Below are positions 12,713 to 24,828 of a stretch of 64,000 nt of DNA, piece after piece (positions within the stretch are counted from its first letter, which is position 1; the number at the start of each line of letters is the position of its first letter). The notes under the pieces are model-generated. The model did not search any database. It saw nothing but the letters and a program-made list of their open reading frames with translations, and was not told the DNA's origin. The translations under genes and the position numbers were made by a program. Origin of the DNA: Epiperipatus broadwayi (lineage: Eukaryota; Onychophora; Udeonychophora; Euonychophora; Peripatidae). The DNA lies in contig JAQFVV010006645.1 of assembly GCA_028023455.1 (NCBI GenBank), positions 370,001-434,000 on the forward strand, in the 5' to 3' direction.

Positions 12713-14077
12713 AAGCAGTTATTTATGCACCTGTAACACACATATGCACTTTATTTATATACTTTTTATATTCTTATTTTATTTAATGACAATATATATA
12801 TATATATCTTAATTATTTACATATCTGATAATGAGTTCCAAGAATTGTTCTTGAATACTTTATTGAGATAATGTAATTTTGATATGCAAAAGTAATGTAT
12901 AAAAAAAACCAAGTGCACTATTGATGTGGGTTATTATATAGTCCATGATAATATGTAAGTAAAGGTAGACAAAATAATATAGACATGAGTTTTTATCACA
13001 TTATGCTCTTGATTTATTGCCTATTGATATACCACTTACATTTAACCTATCAGTTTTATAAAGATTAAATCATAAAAGTTAGCTTAGAAAATTTAATCTT
13101 AAGAATTAATTTTATGTCACATACTGAATTATTATAAAAATTAATTTGTAATAAAATAATAATCTATTTATTTGTAGCCTGAAGTTTGTTTCGTTATTTA
13201 TCATTATCTATATACCATAACAATATACAATAAAAAATATAATAAAAGATCAAGATCAATTCATCTTATCATAAGAAAAATAATAGGAATTTCATAATTT
13301 ATCCATAAAAAAGATGTTAGTAATGGTTGCGGTCTCGGTCAAAGATGGTTGTTGAAATATCTTTATCCATTAAACTTTAAATTTTTATATTTAAATATGT
13401 AAAATGTCATATGGATAATAGTGAGCATTATATTTGTTTCATCAACTATTCAAGCTAAAAAAAAAATTCTAGAGATCTAGTGGTGTTCTTTGGTGAGTGA
13501 TATCAGCCATATGCATGGATTCTTAAGCTGACCATTAAAATATATATATTTTAATAATTTAGTGTATTATAATTTTAGTGTTTTCCACTAGATGGAGGTG
13601 CTGTAGAAAGTTTCCCATGTGATTACAAAGAGGAGACATCTTGATAAGATCCCTATAAGAAATGAAAACTTGGTTTAATGTTTTAAATAAATTTTATTTA
13701 TTTTAAAGTTATTTAATATCATTTTTGTTTAATATTGATTAATATTTTACACATATATATATTATCATCTGCTGATAAATAATAATGATAACTTGAATTC
13801 CATAATATAGAAAGAAAAAAAATGAAATAATGATTTTTACATTTTGTGATTCTGTCTTTTATCTTTGTTTTGCATTAGATTTCTTTACCTAACCTATTGT
13901 AGCTAACTAATATACTATTTTCATATTTATTCTTCCAATGAAACTGTGTTCTATGTAAGTTAGTACAACTATAGAATGATGTTCTTAAATACAAATACTC
14001 TTGGATTGAAATTCAACTTACTACTTCTAATACTCAAACATCACATGACTTTATGAACTAATATTTTATTTTTGGAA
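12713..14077. other. AT-rich, gene-free stretch
   Basis: No ORF or RNA gene is recognised. A TA microsatellite lies at 12791-12807. CCACTAGATGGAGGTG at 13585-13600 resembles the metazoan CTCF core and also the TAGATGG phrase found in the hammerhead-bearing repeats. Confidence 0.45.
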
Positions 14078-14132
14078 AATATTAGAGATATTATATATAG
14101 AGCTTGCAAAATAAGTTCTTAACAAGCTTTGA

Positions 14133-14195
14133 GAATATCCTCAACCCCAGACCAGTTTCTGCTACTAGTGTCATCAGTGAAGTGCTATGATATTC
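14133..14195 (-). ncRNA. Hammerhead-like ribozyme motif, family A left copy
   Basis: Minus strand. Stem I is GAATATC pairing with GATATTC at the far end, plus an inner CACTTCA/TGGGG helix across an internal loop. Then come CTGATGA (14171-14177 complement), a decayed stem II (CAC-TAGTA-GCA), GAAA (14156-14159), an ACTGGT stem III and C as the cleavage base (GUC). Core boxes are intact. Stem II has lost pairs compared with the deduced UGC/GCA ancestor. Confidence 0.6.
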
Positions 14196-14754
14196 AAACA
14201 TTATATTAAAAATACTAGGACAAGCCCAGCACTTTAATGTATAACTATTAAATAGAAAATGTGAAATTTTTAGATATCCATATGTCTTTCAATCCAGCTA
14301 TCTAACTTAAATAGCCATATGGGACTGAACTAACTTCAGATACACCATATATTAATAGCTTTAGCAATATAAAATCACCAAACCCTTAATAGCAAAAAAT
14401 AAAATTCCAAAAAAAATCAAGTCAGATGTCACATGACCTAATTTAATAAGCTTGTATTTACAAATGTTATATCTCAAAGCTTGTTAAAAGCTTATTCTGT
14501 GAGCTCTATATATAACATTTGTAAATACAAGCTTATTACATTAGGTCATGTGATGTCTGATGATTTTTTTCTATCAAAACTTTGGTGATTTTATTTTTCT
14601 AAAGCTATTAATATATGGTATATATGTCCCATATAGCTATTTAAGTTAGATAGCTGGATTGGAAGACATAAAGATGTCTGAAAAATTCAGATTTTCTACT
14701 TAATAGTTATACATTAAGTGCTGGGCTTGTCCTAGTATTTTTAATCTAATGCTT

Positions 14755-14817
14755 GAATATCCTAGCACCTCACTGATGATGCCAGTAACAGAAACCAGTT
14801 TGGGATTGGGGAAATTC
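14755..14817 (+). ncRNA. Hammerhead-like ribozyme motif, family A right copy
   Basis: Same 63-nt length and order as the left copy: GAATATC (14755-14761), CCTCA, CTGATGA (14773-14779), TGC-CAGTA-ACA stem-loop II, GAAA (14791-14794), ACCAGT, U (GUU site), TGGG, and GAAATTC closing outer stem I with one mismatch. Comparing both copies suggests stem II was originally UGC/GCA. Confidence 0.6.
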
Positions 14818-14930
14818 TCAAAGCTTGTTATGAGCTTATTTTGTGAGCTACATATATAACATTTGTAAATACAAGTTTATTAAATTAGGTCATGTGACAT
14901 TTGACTTGATTTTTTTGTAATATTAGAGAT

Positions 14931-17333
14931 TAATATATAATCTGTTAGTTCACTTTTCTTAAGCAATTATAAATGACATTTAAGCACTTGTAGATGTTGA
15001 TTATAATATCATGACAAACATATTGAAATCATGCTAAGTATATTATATTAAGATTGTTTCACTGTTAAGCTTTTCTTACTTGGCAACTCCAAGTGCTTAA
15101 ATGTTAATTAAGATAATCTTTTAAAATTAATTGAAGGTCTTCTCTTACAAAAAAATATATTTGTATTGACCATAAATATCCTTTTTGTAATTTTGTTGCA
15201 AATTGTTTTATGCACCCAACTTAATGTAAGTATTTTTTCCCATAAATATTAAATAATATCACTAATCTGAAGAACATACTGATTGAGCTTATAATCTTGA
15301 CATAGTATTTTTTTTAAATTGTATACAATATGTTTAACTAATATTTTTGAAGTGTTTTAAGTTATGTTATAATAATCAAGTCTTCTTTTCAAATAATAAA
15401 ATGGTAAAGTAACTGCCTTATTTTCAACTAATTTAAATAAGGTAATTATATTAGTATAATGAAATATATTTTTTATTTTTAAAATGCAGAAATACTTTGA
15501 ACCTAGGCTATATTTCAATTTCCATGCCTGCCTTTGTATAACTAAAAAGCTGCTAAAATATTTGTATTGATTCTGGTTTTCAAATAACAGTCCTTCAAAA
15601 TACAATTAATATAAAATTATGTTAAATAAACCTCATATTAACTATATAATATATTTACTACACTAAATCTAATTATTAAAAATAATTATCAAGCTACTAT
15701 CAATATTCAGTTAATTCATCATTCTCAATAGATTATAAAAATATTCTATCTATCTTTCAAATAAAATAATTTACAAATTAATTTACATATAAATGCAAAT
15801 TGTCATAATTGTTTATTTATATTTTAATAGTTTAAACAGGCTTTAGTCTATACTCAATGCACTTTAAAATTTGCAATAATCAAGCATATTTTGCAGATAG
15901 AGGGAACCTTCCAAATCACGACACAAGATAGCAACTTTTATAAAGATAAGAGCAGTCACCTTATCTTTAACCTAAATGTCCACTTATATAGGTGAATCTG
16001 AAGTATCTTGATTTGAAAGCATGAAGTACTTATTTTCTCCACTGTTTAAGTCCACTATTTTATTTACAAATAAACATCAAAAATAATTAACTTACACAAA
16101 ATCTTGCGATTTACAATGAGTTAATATTATGATCCCAATGTTGGAAATTCTATAAACTATTGAAGAGTAGTACTTAATTTATTGAGCGCACAGAGAGCAT
16201 ATGTACATTATATTAAGCTTTCATATTTTTTCTGTTTCTAAATGACTATCTATTATCAAAGTATCAACAATATTCTTCCCATGGAAAATGCAATGCACAT
16301 TCCACAGTATGGACTTGCTATCACATTATTATAGTCCCATAAATTTTATAGATTAGTTTGTAACCATAAATAGACTTTCTTAAATGACATTTCATTTCCC
16401 TTATTAAGGCTATCTTCATATCATTCTATATTAAATTTTTATTGTTTTATAAATAATTTTTCCATTAATTATTAATTTAATTGTTAAATTTATTTTTGAA
16501 ATAGTTGTTATTATAAAATATTAAGGAAGATATTAGTCTGTAATTTATAAATTATTATAAATTTAATAACTAATGAAATAAATGCATGTATATATAATTC
16601 TAAAAGCAACTCCCCTGTATAAATAAATAAATGCTTTATTGTTTATTCAATTGCAATTTTTTTATTACATAATTTTTATGCAATGTAGCATGTTATCAAA
16701 ACTTCAGAGTTATAATATAAAAACTCGCAAGTGTTGAAATTATGTTATATTTCGTAAAAATAATACAATAAAGCCTCCATAATAGAATAAATATTAATTA
16801 TATAAATATATTGATATAAGCAAACAGTTTATACTTTGTGGCTAATTGTTCTAAATCAAAATATATAAAATGCGCTAACACGCACAAGCACACAAAGCTA
16901 AAAACAAATAAAGAATAGTATATATTATTTTATTTTAATATATATATTGATGTAAAAAACTAAAATAGAGCATTATGATATATGTATAATATTGAACCCT
17001 CTGCTATTAATACATCTAACGCAAAAAATGCTATAACAAAGTATATAATTTAATCTTTATTTTAATTTAAATACATTTGAGTTTTACTCATGGTTATAAA
17101 ATTATAACACTTCAGTTTTAAATAGCATTGCAAAAATTCATTTTTGTGTGCAATAAACCATTAGATTTTTTTGTTGTTGTTTATCTGTTTTATGTAGAAA
17201 AGCAAAAAAATCTACAAAGACATCAATATTTTATAATCATAGAAAAGAACATAGACATAGATTTGATTCATGTATTGTTGGAGTAGTTTGTGAAGAACAA
17301 AATGGTAAAAAATTACAAAAGCATGTGTTACTG
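14931..17333. other. AT-rich, gene-free stretch
   Basis: No coding motif, RNA gene or long repeat is recognised. The 82-codon frame at 15357-15605 (minus) shows no domain and AT-driven composition. A short TA tract lies at 16939-16948. Confidence 0.45.
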
Positions 17334-17983
17334 CAGCAGTTGTCAAATGTATGGCCTGCAATTTTTGTAGCTATAGAAAATAAAACATGAATGCTTTATA
17401 AGAATTTGTAAACTATTTAACAAAAAAATCAATGCAACATACTATAACAGGTCTTTTAGACATAGTGCACAGATACCACATGTAGATTATGCAAATTGAA
17501 TAAGTTTGGGGACATGATTTCTTACTTTTCTGCACTGTACTCTTTTGTGACTTCATCCATTTTTAAAAATTACATAAATGAGAATTACAGTAATATAAGC
17601 TACCATCATTTCTGACCTTTCTCAGTCTTCAGTATTTTGCTAATTTCTTGCATATCCAGAAAAGGTTGAAAAGAAGCACATGGTGGCAGAGAATGACAAA
17701 CATTGGATGAAGTCCCTTTTTGGGCACTGCATAGTGAAAGGTTTTTTGTCTCTTGTACTTTTAAGAAGAGCATTCAAATCCCTTTTTCTGTCAGTGCATT
17801 GCTGTTTTCACTTGTGTTTTGATTTATTTTTGCTTTTGTTTTTCAATGTAGAAAGAATTTTGGCAAAAATGTAAATAATTAAAATTTTTAATTACTAAAT
17901 TATTATCAAATTGTTGAATTATTAAACATTTATTTAAATTTATATATTTTATAATCAATATGTTTTAATCTAGAAAATGTCAT

Positions 17984-19895
17984 GTTCAAACCAACAATGA
18001 AAAGAAAGATTGGTGAGGAGAAGAGAAAATTTCGAGGAAGATGTGAACTGTATTGTATCACATGATCACCATTCGTTTTGCCTGTTTTAATAACTGTATT
18101 GGATATAATAAAATGATTAGTGTTATCAAAGAATATACTATTAATCAGCACTACAAAATAAATCACAAGAAATAATACTTGTAAAATTGAAAACTTTTAA
18201 GAACTTATTTCAAAATAAGCCACAAGTGTTTTCAAAATTTATAAAAAGCAATGAATTGATAATAAGAACTAGGACGAAATTAGATGTTTACTAACAAAAA
18301 TACTCAAAACTATTCAAATAAAATAAGTGAAATGGCAGGTAATCTGAATGATTAACTGTATGAAATATTTGCAGTAGCTATGCACTTCTCCATTGTTATT
18401 GATGAAAGTATCAATAAATAAGATGTTGCACAAGTTGCTTTTGTTTTTTCATTATTGTGATAGAAACATGAAAATAATTTTTGGAAATGTTTTTCATTCA
18501 TGGAAATAACACTGGTGAAGATATTTTTAATGTGGTATAAAACATTTTGAAGAAGTTCAATCTTTCTTTTGATAGACTCGGTTATCATGATAACTTACAA
18601 GCCAGTGCAGTAATAGATATAAAAAAAAAGACTTGTACCAAGACTGGCAGCAAAATTGATAAAAATCTGCCCAAATAAAACAGAATTAAAATCATTCCTA
18701 TACATTATTCATCAAAAATTTCTGTGTTCCAAAATATTAAAAATGGACAAGATACTTGAAACTGTGACTAAAAGTCATTCTATCCAAAGAATTTAATCAT
18801 CACCAGTTCGAAACATTTCTTAAGGATTTAAGAATTTGAATTTAAAGGACTTTCTTATGAAAATAATGAGTTTTTGGAAATGATTTCCAACCATGGAAAT
18901 ACCATTAGTGAAAATATTTTTGATGTGGTATGAAGCACTTTGGAGAAGTTCAATCTTTCTTTTGTTGGGTTTGTTTCCATGACAACTTATAAGCCAGTGC
19001 AGTAATAGATAAAAAAAAAAGAACTCATACCAAGATTGGTGGCAAAGTTAAAAGAAATCTGTCAAATAGAACAGGACAAAAGTCATCCCTCTTCATTATT
19101 CATTAAAAAGTTCTGTGTTCCAACTATTAAATATGGACAAGCTGCTTGAAACTGACTGAAATTCATTCTAATCACAGAACTTAATCATCACCAATGTGGA
19201 GTATTTCTTGAAGATATAAGAATCTGATTTTAAAGGACTTTCTTATTACACAGAGTTCATTTGCTATATTGTCACTAAGTATTGAAGATTGTTTATGTGC
19301 TTATAAAAGAAATTAGTAGTTTCTTAAAATCAAAAAAATCAAGATGTATAGAGATTTAAGGATTCAGTATGAATAACAAGGGTTAGTACTTTTTAGCTGA
19401 CATTACTAGACATTTGAACAGTATCACCAATGGCAAGTTTTATGTGGAAATTGACTCTAATGGGAATCATCTGAAAACTGATATCCTAACTAACTTCCTT
19501 ATGTGTAAACAGTTCAGAACACAAGAACCAAAATTGCACTTTTTCACAATACTCCAATAAAATTAAATAGATTAAAGATGAATTTGACAAACATTTCAAA
19601 GATTTCAAGAAGAAACAAAAAATGTTTACTTTATCATTGACTTTTTTCTTCTGAAATTGAAAATGTTTCTGTTTTCTTACAAATAAAACTTACTGATTTG
19701 AAGAACAACTCAAATTTAAAAATAAAATATAGAGAAGTTGAAATTCCAAAAAAACATTCTTATTTAAACAACATTACCCTAAGATTAAAAAGTTTGCCGC
19801 ACAAATTTGGTGCTATTTTGAAATTACATATTTATGCGAACAACTGTTTTCATGCACGAAACTTAATAAAACAGCTCATCAGACAAGACTAATTG
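17984..19895 (+). pseudogene. hAT transposase remnant (GTF2IRD2/ZBED5-like type)
   Basis: Pieces in order match the animal hAT transposases related to GTF2IRD2. MKRKIGEEKRKFRGRCELY (17990-18050) matches the N-terminal basic segment. HFSIVIDESI (18383-18412) matches the first catalytic-Asp block. ENIFDVV (18913-18935) follows. LADITRHLNSI (19398-19430) comes next. LTDLKNNSNLKIKYREVEIP (19689-19748) and LPHKFGA.LKLHIYANNCF (19791-19850) match the C-terminal dimerisation region, where SSTYLCE-F would be usual. Stops and frameshifts occur throughout, and a 393-bp internal duplication adds to the damage. It would have cut and pasted its own element. Confidence 0.75.
18475..19260 (+). repeat. 393-bp direct duplication inside the hAT remnant
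   Basis: The segment starting TTGGAAAT at 18481 recurs at 18874. Both copies contain GTGGTATAA/GTGGTATGA, GAAGTTCAATCTTTCTTTTG and AAGCCAGTGCAGTAATAGAT in order and remain similar to about 18867 and 19260. It occurred after or during decay, since an intact transposase would not carry the block twice. Confidence 0.8.
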
Positions 19896-20328
19896 ATAAA
19901 AAAATTTTCACCATAATGTAGGTTTTGCGTTACCAATTATTCTCTCCAAATCTTAAGGACTTAGTCAGGGCAAACAATGGCACGTTTTCTGACAAAAAAA
20001 TTTACAAAATAATACTTTTTAAAATGTATCAATAAATATTATACTCCTTTATTTTGTATTATCATTAATCAGTAAAATATAATCATATCAGTAATGATAA
20101 GTTCTTTGTTTCTTCTGGATATTTCTTTTTGATTATTTATTGACTATATTTTGTAACTTAATAGTAAATTTTTAATACAAAAAAAATTGATTTTATTTTA
20201 AGTTTGCTATTAATTTGTTTTTATTTAATATTAAAAAACTGTGAACCATGAAAAACAGAATAAGTAAACTTCACAAATTTCGCCTATAAAAACAATGGTC
20301 TGTAGCCGAAATGAGTTTGATACTCTTG

Positions 20329-21102
20329 ACTAATTGCGTTAAAAACAATGTAACAAATCAGACAGCTAATAGCATTAAAATAAATTACCAATAAACTTTT
20401 AAATATCAAAGCTAAATAGTTATAATTTGACAACCATGAGTAGGAAGAAATGATTGAAAGTATAATCTTTAATAATATAAAACTTAAAATATATACTCTG
20501 TTATAATACTTTTTATATTATGAAAAACCATATATAGTGGAATCACAGTATACAATTTATTTCACCCCCGTGTATATCTTACATAGTGTATAATACTTCA
20601 CATTTTTTTAATAAACGTTGATTATAATAAAATATATATTATTAATTGAACTGCAAATGCATAGTACTTTTTAACATGCACATATACATAACATAATGCT
20701 TTTTTTATATGTATAGTATACAGATATAAGTGAAAGGAGACATATATATATATATTTCGTGCACTAAAAAAATTAGAAAAAATGGGAAATGTCTGATTTT
20801 TATTGCAATTAAATGTTCTCTGGATAATTATTTTTTCAATAACTTTTCCCTGATAGAAATTTAATATACTAGTCTTCGAAAAACTATAATCTTTGTAATT
20901 TTTTGATGTTTTTTAAGCCAATATTAACTTTAACAATGTTATAAAATGTTGTAAAACTTTGAGCATTGGATTTAAAAAATATTTTATTGCTTAAAATACT
21001 TCACATCAAATTAGAAAAAGATAATAAAGGCAGAATATAATTTTGTGCTTTCAATATAAACTGAAAAAAAATTTTGTTTATAAGTTTCTCATAAATTATA
21101 TA
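20329..21102. other. AT-rich, gene-free stretch
   Basis: No coding potential seen. A short TA tract lies at 20741-20755. Confidence 0.45.
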
Positions 21103-21166
21103 ATAGCAATACTTATGCGCTTATAACGCTCGTTAAAGAAGTTATATGTTATTAAATTTATTTAAA

Positions 21167-21201
21167 GCTTAGCGCTTTCAAAGCTCTATGGCTTCATAAT
21201 C
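21167..21201 (-). ncRNA. Vestigial hammerhead-like motif, family F left arm
   Basis: Minus strand: ATTATGA in the CUGAUGA position, AGC-CATAGA-GCT as stem-loop II, then GAAA, the palindrome AGCGCT and UA. The first core box is degenerate, so catalysis is doubtful. Confidence 0.4.
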
Positions 21202-21210
21202 ATAAGTATT

Positions 21211-21245
21211 GATTATGAAGCCATAGAGCTTTGAAAGCGCTAAGC
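21211..21245 (+). ncRNA. Vestigial hammerhead-like motif, family F right arm
   Basis: Mirror image of the left-arm motif on the plus strand: ATTATGA, AGC-CATAGA-GCT, TTGAAA, AGCGCT, A. It sits at the tip side of the palindrome, so in a hairpin transcript it would pair with the other arm instead of folding as a ribozyme. Confidence 0.4.
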
Positions 21246-21311
21246 TTTAAATAAATTTAATAACATATAAGTTCTTTAACGAGTGTTATAAGTGCATAAG
21301 TATTGATATAA

Positions 21312-23702
21312 TATAAACTGAAGAGATTTTATAAATGAACATGATTATTTATGGCAATCTAAGATGGAAGAATGGCTGCTGGCATAATTTAAATCATATT
21401 TATAAATTTAATTCTTTTTTTTAATAAAACATGATCACAAATGGCATTCAGAAATGAAAATGACTGTTTGAGCATCATAAAATGTATTGAATTTGTGAAA
21501 TTTAATGAGTTTTTTTTTTTGTTTGTTTTTTGTTATTGGTTTACATTTTTTTGGATAGTGTATATTTGAAGTTATATACTTCAATATTATATAATTTGCA
21601 ATTCCATTGTACTGTATTTATTACATGTTTCTATGTTCTTTTAGTTTTTCTAATGATTGTTTTATAATATACCAGTTGCTTTTTCAAGGCAGTAGTAATA
21701 ATCTATAGAAATTTCTCTTGTAACTATGATCACAGATTCTTCAATTTACATTATTTAATTCAGAAAAAAAGAAAACAAAGGGAAATGAGGAGAAGAAAAG
21801 AATCAAATAATAATTGTATGCCCTTATTCAGATTGGTATTTTGTTGAGTATTTACAGCATCATTGTTACCATCATTACATTTTTGATAATTGGAATTGTT
21901 TGTATATTTTTAATGAACCTAGAAATATTATAACTGATTTAAATATTCTATATTGGTTAATAAATTGAGTGTTTTTTTAAGTTTACAATCACTTGCTTCT
22001 TCTAAAGATAAGTCAAAGCATTTATAGCTCTACACTTTCCTATTTCCAATGAATAAATACTCTATGATTAGTTACACTGAAAATTAAGTAGCAATAGTGT
22101 TACAAAGTGGCAGGGAAACAGTTGTATCTATTCATGAAGACATGAACTTTATCTTTCTACTATCTTCAAACAGCAAATGAATTAGAAACCTTACATTCTA
22201 TCACTGAGCATATTATTTTCCGATTTTGTAAGAATATATAGCAATCTATTTTATTATTTTGCCTGCTACTGTATAACTGTCAACAAACTTATAGAGCTTA
22301 CTTTTATGTTTTATAACTAGATTTTTATAAACAATAAACCCCATATTAAAAAATAATAAAGCTTATTGGCATGAATACTTATTACAAAGGTTCATAGTTT
22401 GAAGTTTATTTTATATTTGAATGTAATGTACATTTAGAAAGCTATTTAGATATGTGTATGTGTGCGTGTGTGTATGCGTGTGTGCACAATTACTTTTACA
22501 TAAGATTAACTATTGGGAGGCATATAGATTGGCTAATAACAAATATAATAAAACAAATCCCGTTTCTTAACTTTTCTATGAACAATAAGATCATTATCCA
22601 AAGGTTCATGTTTGGTTCTTGAAACTGAAATATCTATACTTTTTAATAAAAAAAAATCATTAACCTTTATCATCAACTTGGATCATCATTTGCTTTCATG
22701 TTCGCCTCCTTAACAGCTCTAATTGGAAATCTACAAAATGGACTTTTGATTATAAAAGTAACAACTTCCATCATCTTTACTCCATAGTTTCTGAGAGATG
22801 TTTTAATTTTTAATCTTATATTTTAAAAACTTCAGCTTCTTTTACTTATAAACTTTCAAAAATGAAAATCAAAGACCAGACATTTGCACCTATTGATACA
22901 TTTAGGGCAGCATGGATCTTGATCTCTCGACCAACACTAATGGAAATAGCACATGAATAAAAACGTTTTTTACCAATATCATAATATAATTATTTTTCCT
23001 CAATGGATATAAAACTTTGAATTGATTTATTATTATAGAATTATTATTCTTTTAGTAGAGAATATAATTTTATGAGTTTCTCACTATGTTATCATAATTG
23101 TATTATCTCTCAAAACATTATGTAACCTTAAATAATATTTAATCCTAAAATTACATTTTTACACCCAATAAAATATATTTTAAAACTATTAAAAATAATG
23201 ACAGGAAAGTGCCCAATACTGATATGCTTTCTAAATGATTTTATTATGCAAAATTTATGTATAATAAAAATCTACTTTTATTATTTATAATATTGTCTAC
23301 TGAGCATGATCTCTGATATTGTTGTATCGTGTCATTGAGTGTGGATTCCATCTAATCCAATCACATATAGCTGCATTAGAAGTAATACCATTTACAATTA
23401 TGGATCCTCCCAGAAGAATGTGATTTATGCAACTAATTGAGAAATTTAATCCTGTTACAGTTGAAAATTATTTTCATAACTTTGTGGATATAAATCAATT
23501 ATTTTTATGATTACAATAATTATTTTAAAATGTACCCTCTTTTAAGAGATAAGAAGTAATATTTCACCTAAGATAGGCATAATTACATAGTATTATCATT
23601 CTTTTTATATCTAAGGAATTAATAAGAAATTCAAGCACCAGGAGAAGTAGCTCATAACCCACTAGCTTCTGAAATCACCATTCAACCATTGCATGAATTT
23701 AC
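21312..23702. other. AT-rich, gene-free stretch
   Basis: No coding motif is recognised on either strand. A GT-rich microsatellite (GTGTATGTGTGCGTGTGTGT) lies near 22453-22485. The rest is A/T runs. Confidence 0.45.
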
Positions 23703-24272
23703 ACTAGATATTTTAATATATAAATTTTTTCTACAGTACAGGCTTTTTTATACCTGCACTCCAATATGTAATATATAGGGGGGTTGAACTCACACTTTCA
23801 CATGACTCTCAACTATCCACATGTCCAGATTACCATCTCCTCAACTCATCAGTTTGTCCAGATTACCATCTTCACACATATATACAATCAATGCTCAGCT
23901 TATATTAAGATAGCCAATCATCGTACTTTAATTGACAGGTTTCATTCCACTCCACCCCACAACTCTTTAGCCATCCATTTAATTGAAAATCTGATGATGG
24001 AATGCTCAAAGCACACATTGGTGCCAACCTTCTTATCCTACCATGTTAACCATAAGTCACTCTGACCCCTGTTACGCAGGACATAATCCATTCACATACA
24101 TATATGAGGGATGAGAAGACCTTACAGCACTATATTTTAATATATGAATTTTTTCTACAGTACAAGCTTTTTCATACCTGTACTCCAATATCTAATATAC
24201 AGGGGTTTGAACTGACTTTCACATGACCCTCAACTGGTGAAACACTTGTTCATACACATGTCAAAAAGTTAA

Positions 24273-24325
24273 ATAATCACCAATATATGCATTTTGTGCT
24301 AAACCAACACTTGTCAGTTGATTAT
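24273..24325 (-). ncRNA. Hammerhead-like ribozyme motif, family E copy 1 (core mutated)
   Basis: Minus strand. Stem I is ATAATC pairing with GATTAT plus AA/UU. The core reads CTGACAA. Stem II GUGUU/AGCAC (5 bp) encloses loop GGUUU. Then AAAA and stem III AU-GCAU-AU, with A as cleavage base. Relative to copy 2 both core changes (G8 to A, G12 to A) are CpG to CpA transitions, so a once-good ribozyme was probably lost through CpG decay. Confidence 0.65.
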
Positions 24326-24828
24326 CATTTGCACACATATATACAATCAATGCTCAGGTTTATATTAAAATAGCCAATCTATATTAAGATAGCCAATCTT
24401 CATACTTCAATCCACTTCACCCCACAACTCTTCAGTCATCCATTTTCATTGAAAATCTGATGATGAAATGCTCAAAGCCCACATTGGTGCCAATCTTCAT
24501 CATACCCATGTTGACCATAAGCCATTCTGACCCCCTCATGTACAGGGCATGACATTTACATACACATACAAGGGATGGGTAGACCTTATAGCACTGCATT
24601 CTAATATATGAATTTTTTCTACAGTACAGACTTTTTCATACCTGCACTCCAATATGTAATATATAGGGAGGTTGAACTCAAGACTTTCACATGACTCTCA
24701 ACTATATTTTCAATGAAATGGATGGCTGAAAAGTTGTGGGGTGGAGTAGAATAAATCCTGTCCATAAAAGTATAAACATTGGCTATCTTAATTTAAGTTT
24801 AGCATTGATTGTATATATGTGTGGAGAT

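Larger units (their letters stand above)
14078..14930 (+). mobile_element. Family A inverted-dimer (foldback) element with 12-bp target duplication
   Basis: AATATTAGAGAT occurs exactly at 14078-14089 and 14919-14930, bracketing about 830 bp. Inside, the minus-oriented left half (about 14100-14475) and the plus-oriented right half (about 14480-14918) are diverged copies of one unit of roughly 410 bp. Shared landmarks include CTAGGACAAGCCCAGCACTT, AGCTATCTAACTTAAATAG and TAATAAGCTTGTATTTAC. Each half carries a hammerhead-like motif in its own orientation. A single target duplication around both halves implies one insertion event. The right half ends in GGTCATGTGACATTT plus a T-rich tail, comparable to the end of family B. 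Confidence 0.75.
17334..20328 (+). mobile_element. hAT element 1, decayed, tentative ends
   Basis: The transposase remnant inside is flanked by imperfect terminal inverted repeats. The left end is CAGCAGTTGTCAAATGTAT (17334-). The right end, read inward on the minus strand, is CAAGAGTATCAAACTCAT (20328-), followed by GGC in both. These resemble the CAG...CAAAC ends of hAT/Buster elements. The adjacent 8-mers (TGTTACTG and ACTAATTG) match only partly, so the target duplication is not proven. Length is near that of hAT element 2 (2.85 kb). Confidence 0.5.
21103..21311. repeat. Long near-perfect palindrome (family F foldback)
   Basis: Arms of about 95-100 bp (21109-21205 and 21210-21305) pair almost perfectly around a few-base loop (about 21206-21209), so the DNA or its RNA can form a nearly uninterrupted hairpin. 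Each arm carries one vestigial hammerhead-like motif and the phrase TTAAAGAA-TTATATGTTATTAAATT. A single-copy homologue lies at 29108-29200. No clear target duplication is visible. Confidence 0.85.

Noticed and set aside
15357-15605. 82-codon minus ORF
   Set aside because: Composition matches AT-rich background (Lys, Tyr, Phe, Ile) and no motif or splice structure is visible.
22640-22980. Possible coding stretch on the minus strand
   Set aside because: Balanced composition for about 100 bp, but all frames are broken and no motif is recognisable.
24245-24260. Family E B-box-like phrase as evidence for a tRNA-derived SINE
   Set aside because: Only a B-box-like GAGTTCAAATCCCC (24969-24982 and complements) is seen. 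No convincing A box stands at the right distance.
23703-24700. CRISPR-like or satellite array
   Set aside because: Units are more than 400 bp, diverged, partly inverted and bounded by a target duplication, in an animal genome.
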